A DNA stretch of 14,990 bases from NCBI GenBank assembly GCA_014377905.1, contig JACMOQ010000395.1, positions 1 to 14,990 of the forward strand, written 5' to 3'. Both the position numbers and the translations under genes were made by a program. Numbering within the stretch: position 1 is the first letter of the stretch; the number at the start of each line of letters is the position of its first letter. The stretch is from Acetobacteraceae bacterium. GTDB taxonomy: Bacteria; Pseudomonadota; Alphaproteobacteria; Acetobacterales; Acetobacteraceae. The notes beneath the pieces are model-generated. The model saw nothing but the letters and a program-made list of their open reading frames with translations, made no database searches and was not told the DNA's origin. Below are positions 6,116 to 13,504 of the stretch, in pieces.

Positions 6116-8566
6116 TCAGACGTCCAGATTACCCACTTTCAGCGCATTGCTGACAATGAAGTCCCGTCGCGGCTCCACCACATCGCCCATCAAGGTCGAG
6201 AACACGCCCTCGGCCTCGTCCTTGTCGCCAACGGTCACTTGCAGGAAGGTCCGCACTGCCGGATCGAGCGTGGTGTTCCAAAGCTGCTCGGCGTTCATTT
6301 CGCCGAGGCCTTTGAAGCGTTGCACGCTCAAACCGCGCTTGCCGTGCGCCAGAATGCGATCGAACGCGCTGGCGGGGCCGGAACAAACCGCTTCCTGGCT
6401 GTCGAGTTTCAGCCTTGCAGGTTCGAGGAACCGTTTTTTCAGCGGCTCGACCCGTTCATTGAGCCAGCGCGCTTCCGCGCTGCGTAACATTCCGGAATCC
6501 AAGGTGTGGATTTCGGCAACGCCGCGCACCATCCGTGCAATCCGCACGCCGCCGGCCGCCGAAGTCACCATCCAGCCGCGCTCGGCAGGCAACGATACCG
6601 CGTCCAGCCGTTGCGCGAGTGCTTGGGAAACTTCCGTTACCTTGTTGGTATCGGGTGTCAGCGCGCCGGCAATGGCGGCCTGTTCGATCAGCCCGACCGG
6701 GATATTGGGCGACAGACGCCGCATCCGTTGGCTTGCTTCACGCAGCCACACCGCTTCTTCATCCAGTTCCGGGCCAGCAAACACGCTGCCATCGGCATAG
6801 GTCAACCGACCGTCTCCGAGTGCCTTTGATAGAAGAAAGCTTTCCAGCGCTGCATCATCTTTCAGGTAGCGTTCCTCGTTGCCGCGCTTGGCGCGATAAA
6901 GCGGCGGTTGCGCAATATAGACATGCCCACGCGCGATCAATTCCGGCATCTGGCGATAGAAGAACGTCAGCAACAGCGTGCGGATATGCGATCCATCGAC
7001 ATCGGCGTCGGTCATAATGACGATGCGGTGATAGCGCAGCTTGCTGATGTCAAAGCCGCCATCGGCGGGTTCCCCGCGGCCAATGCCGGTGCCCATTGCG
7101 GTGATCAGCGTGCCGATTTCGGCGCTGCCGAGCATGCGATCAAACCGCGCACGCTCGACATTCAAAATCTTGCCCTTCAGCGGCAAAATCGCCTGGTTTT
7201 TACGATCGCGACCTTGCTTGGCGGTGCCGCCGGCGCTGTCGCCCTCGACCAGGAACAGTTCGGATTTCGCCGGATCACGTTCCTGGCAATCGGCCAACTT
7301 GCCGGGCAGGGTGGAGATATCGAGCACACCCTTGCGTCGGGTAAGTTCGCGCGCCTTGCGGGCGGCTTCGCGGGCGGATGCGGCGTCCATCACCTTCTGG
7401 ATGATGCCCTTGGCTTCGCGGGGATGGGTTTCAAACCAGTGCGAAACAGCGTCGGCAACGGCTGCCTGCACCACCGGCTGCACTTCGGAACTGACCAATT
7501 TGTCCTTGGTTTGCGATGAGAATTTCGGGTCCGGCACTTTAACCGACAGCACCGCGGTCATGCCTTCGCGCATGTCGTCACCGACTAGCGCGAGGCTGTC
7601 CTTTTTGCCCATGCCTTCTGCGTATTTGGACACAACCCGCGTCAGCGCCTGGCGGAATCCCGCCAGATGCGACCCGCCGTCGCGCTGGGGGATGTTGTTA
7701 GTGAAGCACAGCATATTTTCATGAAACGAATCGTTCCACGACAGCGCCAGTTCGACCCGGATGTCATCATCGCTTTTGGCGGCGCGGACACCAATGTTGA
7801 TCGGGGGGGTGAACACCGGCGTCTTGGCGCGGTCAAGCCATTCGACAAATGCGATCAGCCCGCCTTCATAGAAAAAGTCGCTTTGCACCGCTGGCGCATG
7901 GCGTTCATCACGCAGCACGATCCGCAGGCCGGAATTGAGGAACGCGAGTTCGCGTAACCGCCGCTCCAACACCGCGTATTCGAATTCGACCTTTGTGAAG
8001 GTGCCGGTCGAGGGCTTGAAAGTTACTTCCGTGCCCTGTGGTGCGTCGGACGGGCCAACCACCACCAGCGGCGCTTCGCTGTCACCATGGCGGAAGCGGA
8101 TGAAATGCTCGACGCCCTCGCGCCAGATGCGCACTTCCATCCATTCCGACAATGCGTTGACGACGGCCGCCCCAACGCCATGCAGACCGCCAGAAACCTT
8201 GTATGAATTCTGATTGAACTTGCCGCCGGCATGGAGCCGGGTCAGCACCACCTCGGCGGCCGAGATGCCTTCTTCGGCGTGGATACCGGTTGGGATGCCA
8301 CGCCCGTCATCGCGCACTGTTACGCTGCCGTCGCCGTTCAGGCACAGCGACACGTTATGAGCGAAGCCGGCCTGGGCTTCATCGACGGCGTTGTCGATGA
8401 TCTCGAAGGCCATGTGGTGCAGGCCAGACCCATCATCGGTGTCACCGATATACATGCCCGGGCGTTTGCGCACCGCGTCCAACCCACGCAGGACGGAGAT
8501 TGAAGACTCATCATAAGCCTCCATTTCGGTCGGGGGCACAGGCGGCTCTGCGGCGTTTTCACTCAT
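6116..8566 (-). CDS. gyrB: DNA gyrase subunit B
   Basis: The 816-residue ATPase subunit of gyrase, which with GyrA introduces negative supercoils. The GHKL ATPase domain has the catalytic Glu in FEIIDNAVDE (about E55), DDGRGIP (86-92), the GGLHGVG lid motif and the QTKDKL loop (352-357). The TOPRIM domain has EGDSAGG (441-447) and DADVDGSHI (520-528). The C-terminal end is the usual RRDFI-N-AL-V-NLDV. The overall pattern, including the KGKILNVE stretch, is GyrB rather than ParE. The ATG at 8566 is preferred over an in-frame TTG at 8587, because alphaproteobacterial homologues begin with a short MSE-type leader. It follows recF by 30 bases and is last in dnaN-recF-gyrB. Confidence 0.97.
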   Translation of the reverse strand: MSENAAEPPVPPTEMEAYDESSISVLRGLDAVRKRPGMYIGDTDDGSGLHHMAFEIIDNAVDEAQAGFAHNVSLCLNGDGSVTVRDDGRGIPTGIHAEEGISAAEVVLTRLHAGGKFNQNSYKVSGGLHGVGAAVVNALSEWMEVRIWREGVEHFIRFRHGDSEAPLVVVGPSDAPQGTEVTFKPSTGTFTKVEFEYAVLERRLRELAFLNSGLRIVLRDERHAPAVQSDFFYEGGLIAFVEWLDRAKTPVFTPPINIGVRAAKSDDDIRVELALSWNDSFHENMLCFTNNIPQRDGGSHLAGFRQALTRVVSKYAEGMGKKDSLALVGDDMREGMTAVLSVKVPDPKFSSQTKDKLVSSEVQPVVQAAVADAVSHWFETHPREAKGIIQKVMDAASAREAARKARELTRRKGVLDISTLPGKLADCQERDPAKSELFLVEGDSAGGTAKQGRDRKNQAILPLKGKILNVERARFDRMLGSAEIGTLITAMGTGIGRGEPADGGFDISKLRYHRIVIMTDADVDGSHIRTLLLTFFYRQMPELIARGHVYIAQPPLYRAKRGNEERYLKDDAALESFLLSKALGDGRLTYADGSVFAGPELDEEAVWLREASQRMRRLSPNIPVGLIEQAAIAGALTPDTNKVTEVSQALAQRLDAVSLPAERGWMVTSAAGGVRIARMVRGVAEIHTLDSGMLRSAEARWLNERVEPLKKRFLEPARLKLDSQEAVCSGPASAFDRILAHGKRGLSVQRFKGLGEMNAEQLWNTTLDPAVRTFLQVTVGDKDEAEGVFSTLMGDVVEPRRDFIVSNALKVGNLDV

Positions 8567-8596
8567 GCCGAGGGGACACTCCAACAATGTATCTGA

Positions 8597-9748
8597 TTAG
8601 CCTTGATTTATAGCCGATCCGGTGCCCAAAGACCATGGGGCCACCACGCCGTCGGAAACCGTGAACCCGTCTGCAACCTCGGCCAGGGGGGCGAACAGGG
8701 CCACATCCGTGCCGGTCAGGAAGCATTGCGCAGGCAGCCGGGCGAGCGTGTCGAACAGGGCGCCACGTCGGGTTTGATCGAGATGCACCAGTGGCTCATC
8801 AAGCAGTAAAAGCGGCGCAAATCCCCTGGTCCGCCCGAGCAATTGGGCATGGCCCAGCACGATCCCAAGCAGCAGCGATTTCTGTTGCCCGGTGCTCGCC
8901 TGCGCCGCTGACAAACCGGTTGCCGCGTCCGATATCGCCAAATCGGCGCGGTGCGCCCCCATCCGCGCGGACCCGGCGGCGGCATGGACGGCCCGGCCGG
9001 CGCGGAGCGCATCCCGCAGCCAGTCTTCGGTCGCCAATGCCGGGTGGCCCTGCAATTGCGCGGCCACCGGGCAGACCAGGGCAAGGCCTGCCGCCGGAAA
9101 CGCGCCCTCAGCTGGGGCCGCATTCAACTGCGCAATGACCGATGCCCGAGCGGCAGTTACCGCGACCCCGTGCCGGGCCATCGCGTCCTCAAGCCCGGCC
9201 AACCACGCCGCATCCGCACGCCCTTCACCTAACAACCGGTTGCGGGACGCCATTGCGGTGTCATAGGCCGCGACCTCGCGCGCATGGCTCGGCTCGAACG
9301 CGAACACCAGCCGATCAAGGAACCGCCGCCGGCCCGACGCACTTTCCTGGAATAGCCGGTCCATTTGCGGGGTGAGCCAGACGCAGGTGCAGCGCACCGC
9401 GACCTCGGCCTGGCTTCTGGGCGGTGCGCCATCGAGGCGAAACACCCGCCGATCCGTGGGCCCGTCCGGGGCCGTGCCGGTGCCGATGTCGCAGTCACCA
9501 TCCGGCGTGTTGAGCCGGCCCGCCACCGCCCAACCTTGGGCACCATGTCGCAAAAGCTCGCCAATGCGCGCCCCGCGCAGGCCGCGCCCGGGTGACAGCA
9601 GCGAAATAGCTTCAAGCAGATTGGTCTTGCCGCTGCCATTGGCGCCAGTCAGCACGCTGATCTGCGGCCCTGGACGCCACACCAGTTGTTGGTAGTTGCG
9701 AAACTGGGTGAGGGTCAGGCGGGTCAGGCGTAACGCGGGGCTGGTCAT
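8597..9748 (-). CDS. recF: DNA replication/repair protein RecF
   Basis: A 383-residue SMC-like ATPase that loads RecA at single-strand gaps together with RecO and RecR. It opens with LRLTRLTLTQFRNYQ, then Walker A GANGSGKT (35-42), the LSPGRGLRGAR segment that is typical of RecF, a signature ASTGQQKSLLLGIVL, and Walker B LLLLDEPLVHLD. The length fits the family (about 360-390). The ATG at 9748 was chosen at the start of the homologous region; an in-frame start at 9775 would add residues encoded by the REP-like spacer and is unlikely. It lies between dnaN (91-base gap) and gyrB (30-base gap), the common order in bacteria. Confidence 0.95.
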   Translation of the reverse strand: MTSPALRLTRLTLTQFRNYQQLVWRPGPQISVLTGANGSGKTNLLEAISLLSPGRGLRGARIGELLRHGAQGWAVAGRLNTPDGDCDIGTGTAPDGPTDRRVFRLDGAPPRSQAEVAVRCTCVWLTPQMDRLFQESASGRRRFLDRLVFAFEPSHAREVAAYDTAMASRNRLLGEGRADAAWLAGLEDAMARHGVAVTAARASVIAQLNAAPAEGAFPAAGLALVCPVAAQLQGHPALATEDWLRDALRAGRAVHAAAGSARMGAHRADLAISDAATGLSAAQASTGQQKSLLLGIVLGHAQLLGRTRGFAPLLLLDEPLVHLDQTRRGALFDTLARLPAQCFLTGTDVALFAPLAEVADGFTVSDGVVAPWSLGTGSAINQG

Positions 9749-9751
9749 TGC

Positions 9752-9834
9752 GGGAGGCCTGCGGCCCTCCCCCAAAGGGAGAAGATTCTGCCGCCTCTCC
9801 GCCCGGGAGAGGGCCGGGATGAGGGAGCTTTGAT
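9752..9834. repeat. REP-like, hairpin-rich spacer between dnaN and recF
   Basis: The 91-base gap holds several dyads. GGGAGG (9752-9757) pairs with CCTCCC (9766-9771). CTCCC (9767-9771) pairs with GGGAG (9777-9781). CCTCTCC (9794-9800) pairs with GGAGAGG (9806-9812) across a 5-base loop. The CCTCTCC...GGGAGAGGGCCGGGATGAGGG wording resembles the widespread GGGAGAGGG-type intergenic repeats in GC-rich proteobacteria. No second copy is visible in this window, so its repeat status is from resemblance only. Confidence 0.55.
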
Positions 9835-9839
9835 CCTGC

Positions 9840-10964
9840 TTAGACCCGCATCGGCATCAGCACATAAAGCGCGCTGGGATCGGCCGCGTCCTGCACCACT
9901 GTCGGTGCCGAGCCATCTGAAAACCGAAACTCCACCTGATCTTTGATCTGGTCGGTGATGTCATTGAGGTATCGTGCCTGAAAACCGATTTCGAGTGGGC
10001 CGCTATCGTAGGTCACCCGACCCTCATCCAATTCCTCGGTCGCTGTGCCCTGTTCCGGGCTGGACGCGCTCAACACCAGTAAATCACGTGCAAGCGACAT
10101 TTTCACTGGCCGCGAGCGCTCGGTCGAAATCGCCGACACCCGCGCCACCGCATCGGCAAAATCCTTGGTGCCGACGCGGAGGATTTTGTCGTTATCGCGC
10201 GGGATCACCCGGTCGTACTCGGGGAAAGTGCCGTCTATCAGCTTGCTGGTCAGCGCAATTGTGCCGACCTTGAACTGAATGCGGGTATCGGACAGCGCCA
10301 CTTCGATGTCGCCCGAAACGTCATCCAGCAGCTTGCGCAGTTCATTCACCGTCTTGCGTGGCACGATAACGCCAGGCATGCCGGCCGCTCCTTCCGGCAG
10401 ATCTTCTTCCACCCGCGCCAGCCGATGCCCATCGGTCGCGACGGCGCGCAGCACCTTTCCGCCTTCAATCTCGGCGGCGTGGATGTAAATGCCGTTGAGG
10501 TAGTAGCGGGTTTCTTCGGTGCTGATGGCAAAGCGCGTACGGTCGATCAGGCCGCGCAAGGTGCTGGCCGGCAGATTGAATTTGTGGGGGAGTGTGCCTG
10601 CGGTCATCGACGGGAAATCGTCAATCGGCAGCACTACCAGGCTGGTGGCGTAACGCCCGGCCCTGAGCGCGAGTTGCGCGTCCCCGCCCGGACAGTCGAA
10701 TTCGACCTCCGCGGTTTCTGGCAGCTTGCGGACGATTTCATACAGCGTTGCGGCCGGCGCGGTGCAAGCGCCATTGCGGCTGCTGCTGGCGGCGACTTCT
10801 TCGACGACCGCGATTTCCATGTCGGTGGCGGTGAGCGTCAGCCGCCCGTCGCGCACCGCGATCATCACATTAGCAAGGATCGGGATGGTATTGCGGCGTT
10901 CCACAACGCTTTGCACATGCCCCAATGCACGCAGCAGCTTCGCCCGGTCAGCCTTGAACTTCAT
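9840..10964 (-). CDS. dnaN: DNA polymerase III beta sliding clamp
   Basis: A 374-residue clamp that encircles DNA as a dimer and tethers Pol III and other enzymes. It has three clamp folds of about 125 residues each. Typical segments are MKFKADRAKLLRAL at the N terminus, RRNTIPILANV, LTATDMEI, a LRAVATDGHRLA centre, the SKLIDGTFPEYDRVIP stretch, and an ALYVLMPMRV end that is the canonical M-P-M-R-hydrophobic C terminus lining the protein-binding pocket. AAGGGG lies about 10 bases before the ATG. It is the first gene of the dnaN-recF-gyrB cluster. Upstream there is no dnaA but a divergent VOC-protein gene, and the leader contains a 9-bp inverted repeat. Confidence 0.97.
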   Translation of the reverse strand: MKFKADRAKLLRALGHVQSVVERRNTIPILANVMIAVRDGRLTLTATDMEIAVVEEVAASSSRNGACTAPAATLYEIVRKLPETAEVEFDCPGGDAQLALRAGRYATSLVVLPIDDFPSMTAGTLPHKFNLPASTLRGLIDRTRFAISTEETRYYLNGIYIHAAEIEGGKVLRAVATDGHRLARVEEDLPEGAAGMPGVIVPRKTVNELRKLLDDVSGDIEVALSDTRIQFKVGTIALTSKLIDGTFPEYDRVIPRDNDKILRVGTKDFADAVARVSAISTERSRPVKMSLARDLLVLSASSPEQGTATEELDEGRVTYDSGPLEIGFQARYLNDITDQIKDQVEFRFSDGSAPTVVQDAADPSALYVLMPMRV

Positions 10965-10996
10965 CCCATCTTACCCCTTGCACCGGCGATCTGCCG

Positions 10997-11032
10997 CCGA
11001 GTCGCGCGGATTGATCTGAATAAGCGACTCGG
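10997..11032. promoter_or_regulatory. 9-bp perfect inverted repeat in the dnaN leader/promoter region
   Basis: CCGAGTCGC (10997-11005) and GCGACTCGG (11024-11032) are exact reverse complements separated by 18 AT-richer bases. The element starts 33 bases upstream of the dnaN ATG. It could fold in the mRNA leader or serve as a protein-binding dyad controlling replication genes. No DnaA box (TTATCCACA-type) was found in this 245-base gap, and I see no confident promoter. Confidence 0.45.
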
Positions 11033-11209
11033 AGTGCCAATGTAGCGAAGGTGCGGGGGGAGCGCAAAGGGGAGGCGGCATTGCCAGAACCAGGAAGTTT
11101 TGCGGCGCGATCGCCCGCCTGGGCACCCTTTTCGCCATCGGCAAATCATGGTCTGTTCCCACGGCCGGGGCACATGCCCCATGCGCCACTCCAAGGGGGA
11201 TAAAACCAG

Positions 11210-11596
11210 ATGTTCAGCCATATGATGGTCGGCAGCGACAATATCGACCGCTCGAAGAAATTCTACGATGCCACTTTTGGCGCCCTCGGCGCGGCGCCAG
11301 CCGTGGTCGACCCGCGCGGCCGGCTGATCTATTCGCACAATGGCGGCCGCTTTTTGGTCACCAAGCCGATCGACGGCCAGCCTGCCACCCACGCCAATGG
11401 CGCCACCATCGGCATTTTGATGTCCGGCGCCGAACAGGCCAATGCCTGGCATGCGGCCGGCGTCGCCAATGGCGGGACCGCGATCGAAGATGCACCAGGC
11501 ATCCGCCAGGGCGCGGCGGGCCAAATGTATCTCGCCTATTTGCGCGATCCCGATGGCAACAAACTCTGCGCGCTGCACCGCATGCCGGCGGCCTGA
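11210..11596 (+). CDS. VOC family protein (glyoxalase/bleomycin-resistance/dioxygenase fold)
   Basis: A 128-residue single vicinal-oxygen-chelate domain with paired beta-alpha-beta-beta-beta modules. It begins FSHMMVGSDNIDRSKKFYDATFGALGA (N-terminal metal-ligand strand with His, then the SKKFYD helix) and ends YLRDPDGNKLCALHR, the usual DPDGN(K) element next to a metal site. Members include glyoxalase I, dioxygenases and resistance proteins; single-domain forms like this one are usually of unknown substrate. AAGGGGG lies about 10 bases before the ATG. It is divergent from dnaN and lies 85 bases upstream of the selenoprotein gene, but a strong hairpin between the two argues against simple co-transcription. 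Confidence 0.85.
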   Translation: MFSHMMVGSDNIDRSKKFYDATFGALGAAPAVVDPRGRLIYSHNGGRFLVTKPIDGQPATHANGATIGILMSGAEQANAWHAAGVANGGTAIEDAPGIRQGAAGQMYLAYLRDPDGNKLCALHRMPAA

Positions 11597-11602
11597 TCAA
11601 AC

Positions 11603-11631
11603 CGGGTGCGTCAACGGCGTTGACGCACCCG
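11603..11631 (+). terminator. Strong hairpin between the VOC and selenoprotein genes
   Basis: Bases 11603-11614 pair perfectly with 11620-11631 (12 pairs), and the closing C-G inside the loop can add a 13th, leaving a GGC loop. It starts 7 bases after the VOC stop codon. The position suggests a terminator or mRNA 3'-end stabiliser, although only CCTTG follows and no U-run. Confidence 0.55.
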
Positions 11632-11681
11632 CCTTGCCCGGCGCAGGATTGGGGTAACCCCGGAAAAAGGGATTGCACGTC

Positions 11682-12557
11682 ATGGGAAACGCCGAACCGA
11701 CCATCAACTATATGGAACGCACGCGGCTCTATTACCGCGCCCTGGGCTACAGCAACGACTATAAATGGTCGCATTTCGACGACGCGCCATTTGCCCGCCT
11801 CGCCCGTCCGTTAGCGCAGTCGCGGATCGCACTGATTACGACATCAAGCCCGACCGATCGCGGCAACAAAGACGCACGCGGCGTCAAGCATGTCTGGTCG
11901 CTACCGGTCGCCAACCCGCCGGACCGGTTGTTTACCGACGATCTTGCCTGGGACAAAGAATCGACCCATACCAATGACCGCGAAAGCTTCCTGCCGATCG
12001 CGGCAGCCCAGGCGCTGGCCGCGGCAGGCGTGTTCGGCGGTCTGACCGACCATTTCCACGGCGTGCCGACCGAATACAGCCACCGCAAGACCGAAGCCGA
12101 AGACGCCCCGGCATTGCTGTCGCTGTTGCGAGACGAGCGTGCCGAAGGGGCGATCCTTTTCCCCATATGACCGGTGTGCCACCAAACCGTGAGTTTGGTC
12201 GCACGCCACCTCGAAGCTAACGGCATCCCGACGGTGATCGTCGGGTCCGCGATGGACATCGTCATTCATTGCGGCGTGCCTCGCTTTTTGTTCACCGATT
12301 TCCCGCTCGGCAACCCGGCCGGCCATCCCGGAAACGCCACGATGCAGAGCGAGATTATGCGGCTCGCGTTTGATTTGCTGGACAGCGCCGACGCGCCGCG
12401 CAGGGTGGTAACCGCGCCCTTCCGCTGGCGCGATGATCCCGAATGGCGGAACCGCTACGGCCAGATCGATCCGGTGAAGATTGCGAAGTTGCGTGAGGCT
12501 GGGGAGGAACGACGCAAAAAGCAGGAAGCCGCCAAGGCATTAAAGCTCGGGGCTTAG
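11682..12557 (+). CDS. Selenoprotein of the glycine/sarcosine/betaine/D-proline reductase B family (PrdB/GrdB-like), in-frame UGA = Sec163
   Basis: Read through one TGA (12168-12170), this frame encodes 291 residues; stopping there leaves a 162-residue fragment, with 128 more codons continuing in the same frame. Family-like segments lie on both sides: HTNDRESFLPI (96-106), FHGVPTEYSHRKT (125-137), then U163-P-V-C166 followed by HQTVSLVARHLEANGIPTV, and VPRFLFTDFPLGNP. Related proteobacterial proteins, as I recall them, have CPVCHQ at this point, so Sec replaces the first Cys of a CxxC redox motif. GrdB/PrdB use a selenol in reductive cleavage of glycine, betaine or proline; the substrate here is unknown, and no GrdA/GrdC or PrdA partner is seen nearby. 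The ATG at 11682 has AAGGGA 9 bases upstream. The stop overlaps that of the convergent dehydrogenase gene by 4 bases. A TGC-to-TGA nonsense pseudogene is the alternative; the SECIS-like hairpin makes it less likely. Confidence 0.85.
12168..12207 (+). promoter_or_regulatory. Selenocysteine UGA codon plus bacterial SECIS stem-loop
   Basis: UGA is at 12168-12170. The stem begins 2 bases later. GGTGTGC (12173-12179) pairs with GCACGCC (12201-12207), including one G-T. A single C-C mismatch follows (12180/12200). ACCAAAC (12181-12187) then pairs with GTTTGGT (12193-12199). The apical loop is CGUGA (12188-12192). The loop starts 17 bases after the UGA and has G as its second base. As I recall the bacterial SECIS rules (loop about 16-37 bases after UGA, small loop, G in the first two loop positions), it fits them. 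SelB with GTP and Sec-tRNA would bind it. The base after the UGA is C, the usual context. Confidence 0.82.
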
Positions 12558-13504
12558 TACCCGCGTGCCAGGTCAACCTGGTTGGGCAAGGGATTTCCCG
12601 CCCGCCAGGCCGCGAGATTAACGAAAAACAGATCGAGACTTTCGGCGTTGTAGCTGATCGGATCATCCGCCGCGACATGCGGGGTGACCACGAGGTTGCG
12701 CGTGGTCCAGATCCGATCATCCGGCGCAATCGGTTCCGGATCGAACACATCGCACACCGCGCCCGACAGCGTCCCGGCATCAAGCCGATCGCACAAAGCC
12801 GACATATCCAGCAGCGCGCCGCGCCCGACATTGACCAGTCCGGCACCGGCCGGCAGCAACCCGATCCGCCTTGCATTAAGCAGATCGCGGGTCTGCTCGG
12901 TCAGCGGGCAAGCCAGCACAATGAAGTCGCTGTCTGGCAACACCGCATCAGTCCTAGTTACTACACGGTCGAAATCCGGATGCGACCGGCCAGAGGTGTT
13001 TACCCCCGTCACCAGCATACCGAAATGCCGTGCCTGGCGGGCCGCGCCGGACCCGAGATCGCCGGTGCCCACCACCGTCAGCCGCCGCCCGCGCAGCACC
13101 GGACTGAAATGCGGCTGCCAAACCCGCGCCCTTTGCTGCGCGCCATAATCGGGCATCCGGTTGGCCAGCATCAGCAACGCCATTGCGACATATTCGCCGA
13201 TTTTGCGCCCATGCACGCCGCGGTTATTCACCAGCGCCACGCCATCCGGTAGCCAGGTGAACGGCATCAGCCGATCGGGTCCGGAGGCAGTCAGGAAGAT
13301 CATCTTCAATCGCGGTAAATTCAGCGGCAGCATCCGCGCCAGCACGCCGGGGGGGGCGATCAGGATTTCCGTATCGTCAGGCGGCGCGCCAAAGCTCACC
13401 GCATGTCCCGCCACGCCATGCCGGGCCGCGGCGTGGTCCCATTGCACCTGGGAAATCGCAAACGGATCGTCGCCGGCCGGGTTCGCGATGTGGATGCGGG
13501 TCAT
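12554..13504 (-). CDS. D-2-hydroxyacid dehydrogenase (NAD(P)-dependent)
   Basis: A 316-residue enzyme of the D-isomer-specific 2-hydroxyacid dehydrogenase family, interconverting 2-oxoacids and D-2-hydroxyacids. The Rossmann domain has VVGTGDLGSGAAR with GTGDLG at 146-151. The catalytic triad is complete: R228 in NVGRGALLD, E257 in DVFDPEPI and H276 in TPHVAADDP. The dinucleotide specificity and the substrate cannot be read with confidence; it could be a glyoxylate/hydroxypyruvate reductase or a relative. The ATG at 13504 overlaps the stop of the upstream methyltransferase gene as ATGA (13501-13504), implying translational coupling. Its stop overlaps that of the convergent selenoprotein gene by four bases. 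Confidence 0.9.
   Translation of the reverse strand: MTRIHIANPAGDDPFAISQVQWDHAAARHGVAGHAVSFGAPPDDTEILIAPPGVLARMLPLNLPRLKMIFLTASGPDRLMPFTWLPDGVALVNNRGVHGRKIGEYVAMALLMLANRMPDYGAQQRARVWQPHFSPVLRGRRLTVVGTGDLGSGAARQARHFGMLVTGVNTSGRSHPDFDRVVTRTDAVLPDSDFIVLACPLTEQTRDLLNARRIGLLPAGAGLVNVGRGALLDMSALCDRLDAGTLSGAVCDVFDPEPIAPDDRIWTTRNLVVTPHVAADDPISYNAESLDLFFVNLAAWRAGNPLPNQVDLARGY

Noticed and set aside
10965..11209. Replication origin upstream of dnaN
   Set aside because: No TTATCCACA-type DnaA boxes, no AT-rich unwinding region and no dnaA gene are present.
11682..12170. Reading the gene at 11682 as a truncated 162-residue protein followed by a separate GTG-start gene at 12174
   Set aside because: Both pieces are in one frame and complementary parts of one family, the break falls exactly on an active-site Cys position, and a SECIS-shaped hairpin follows.
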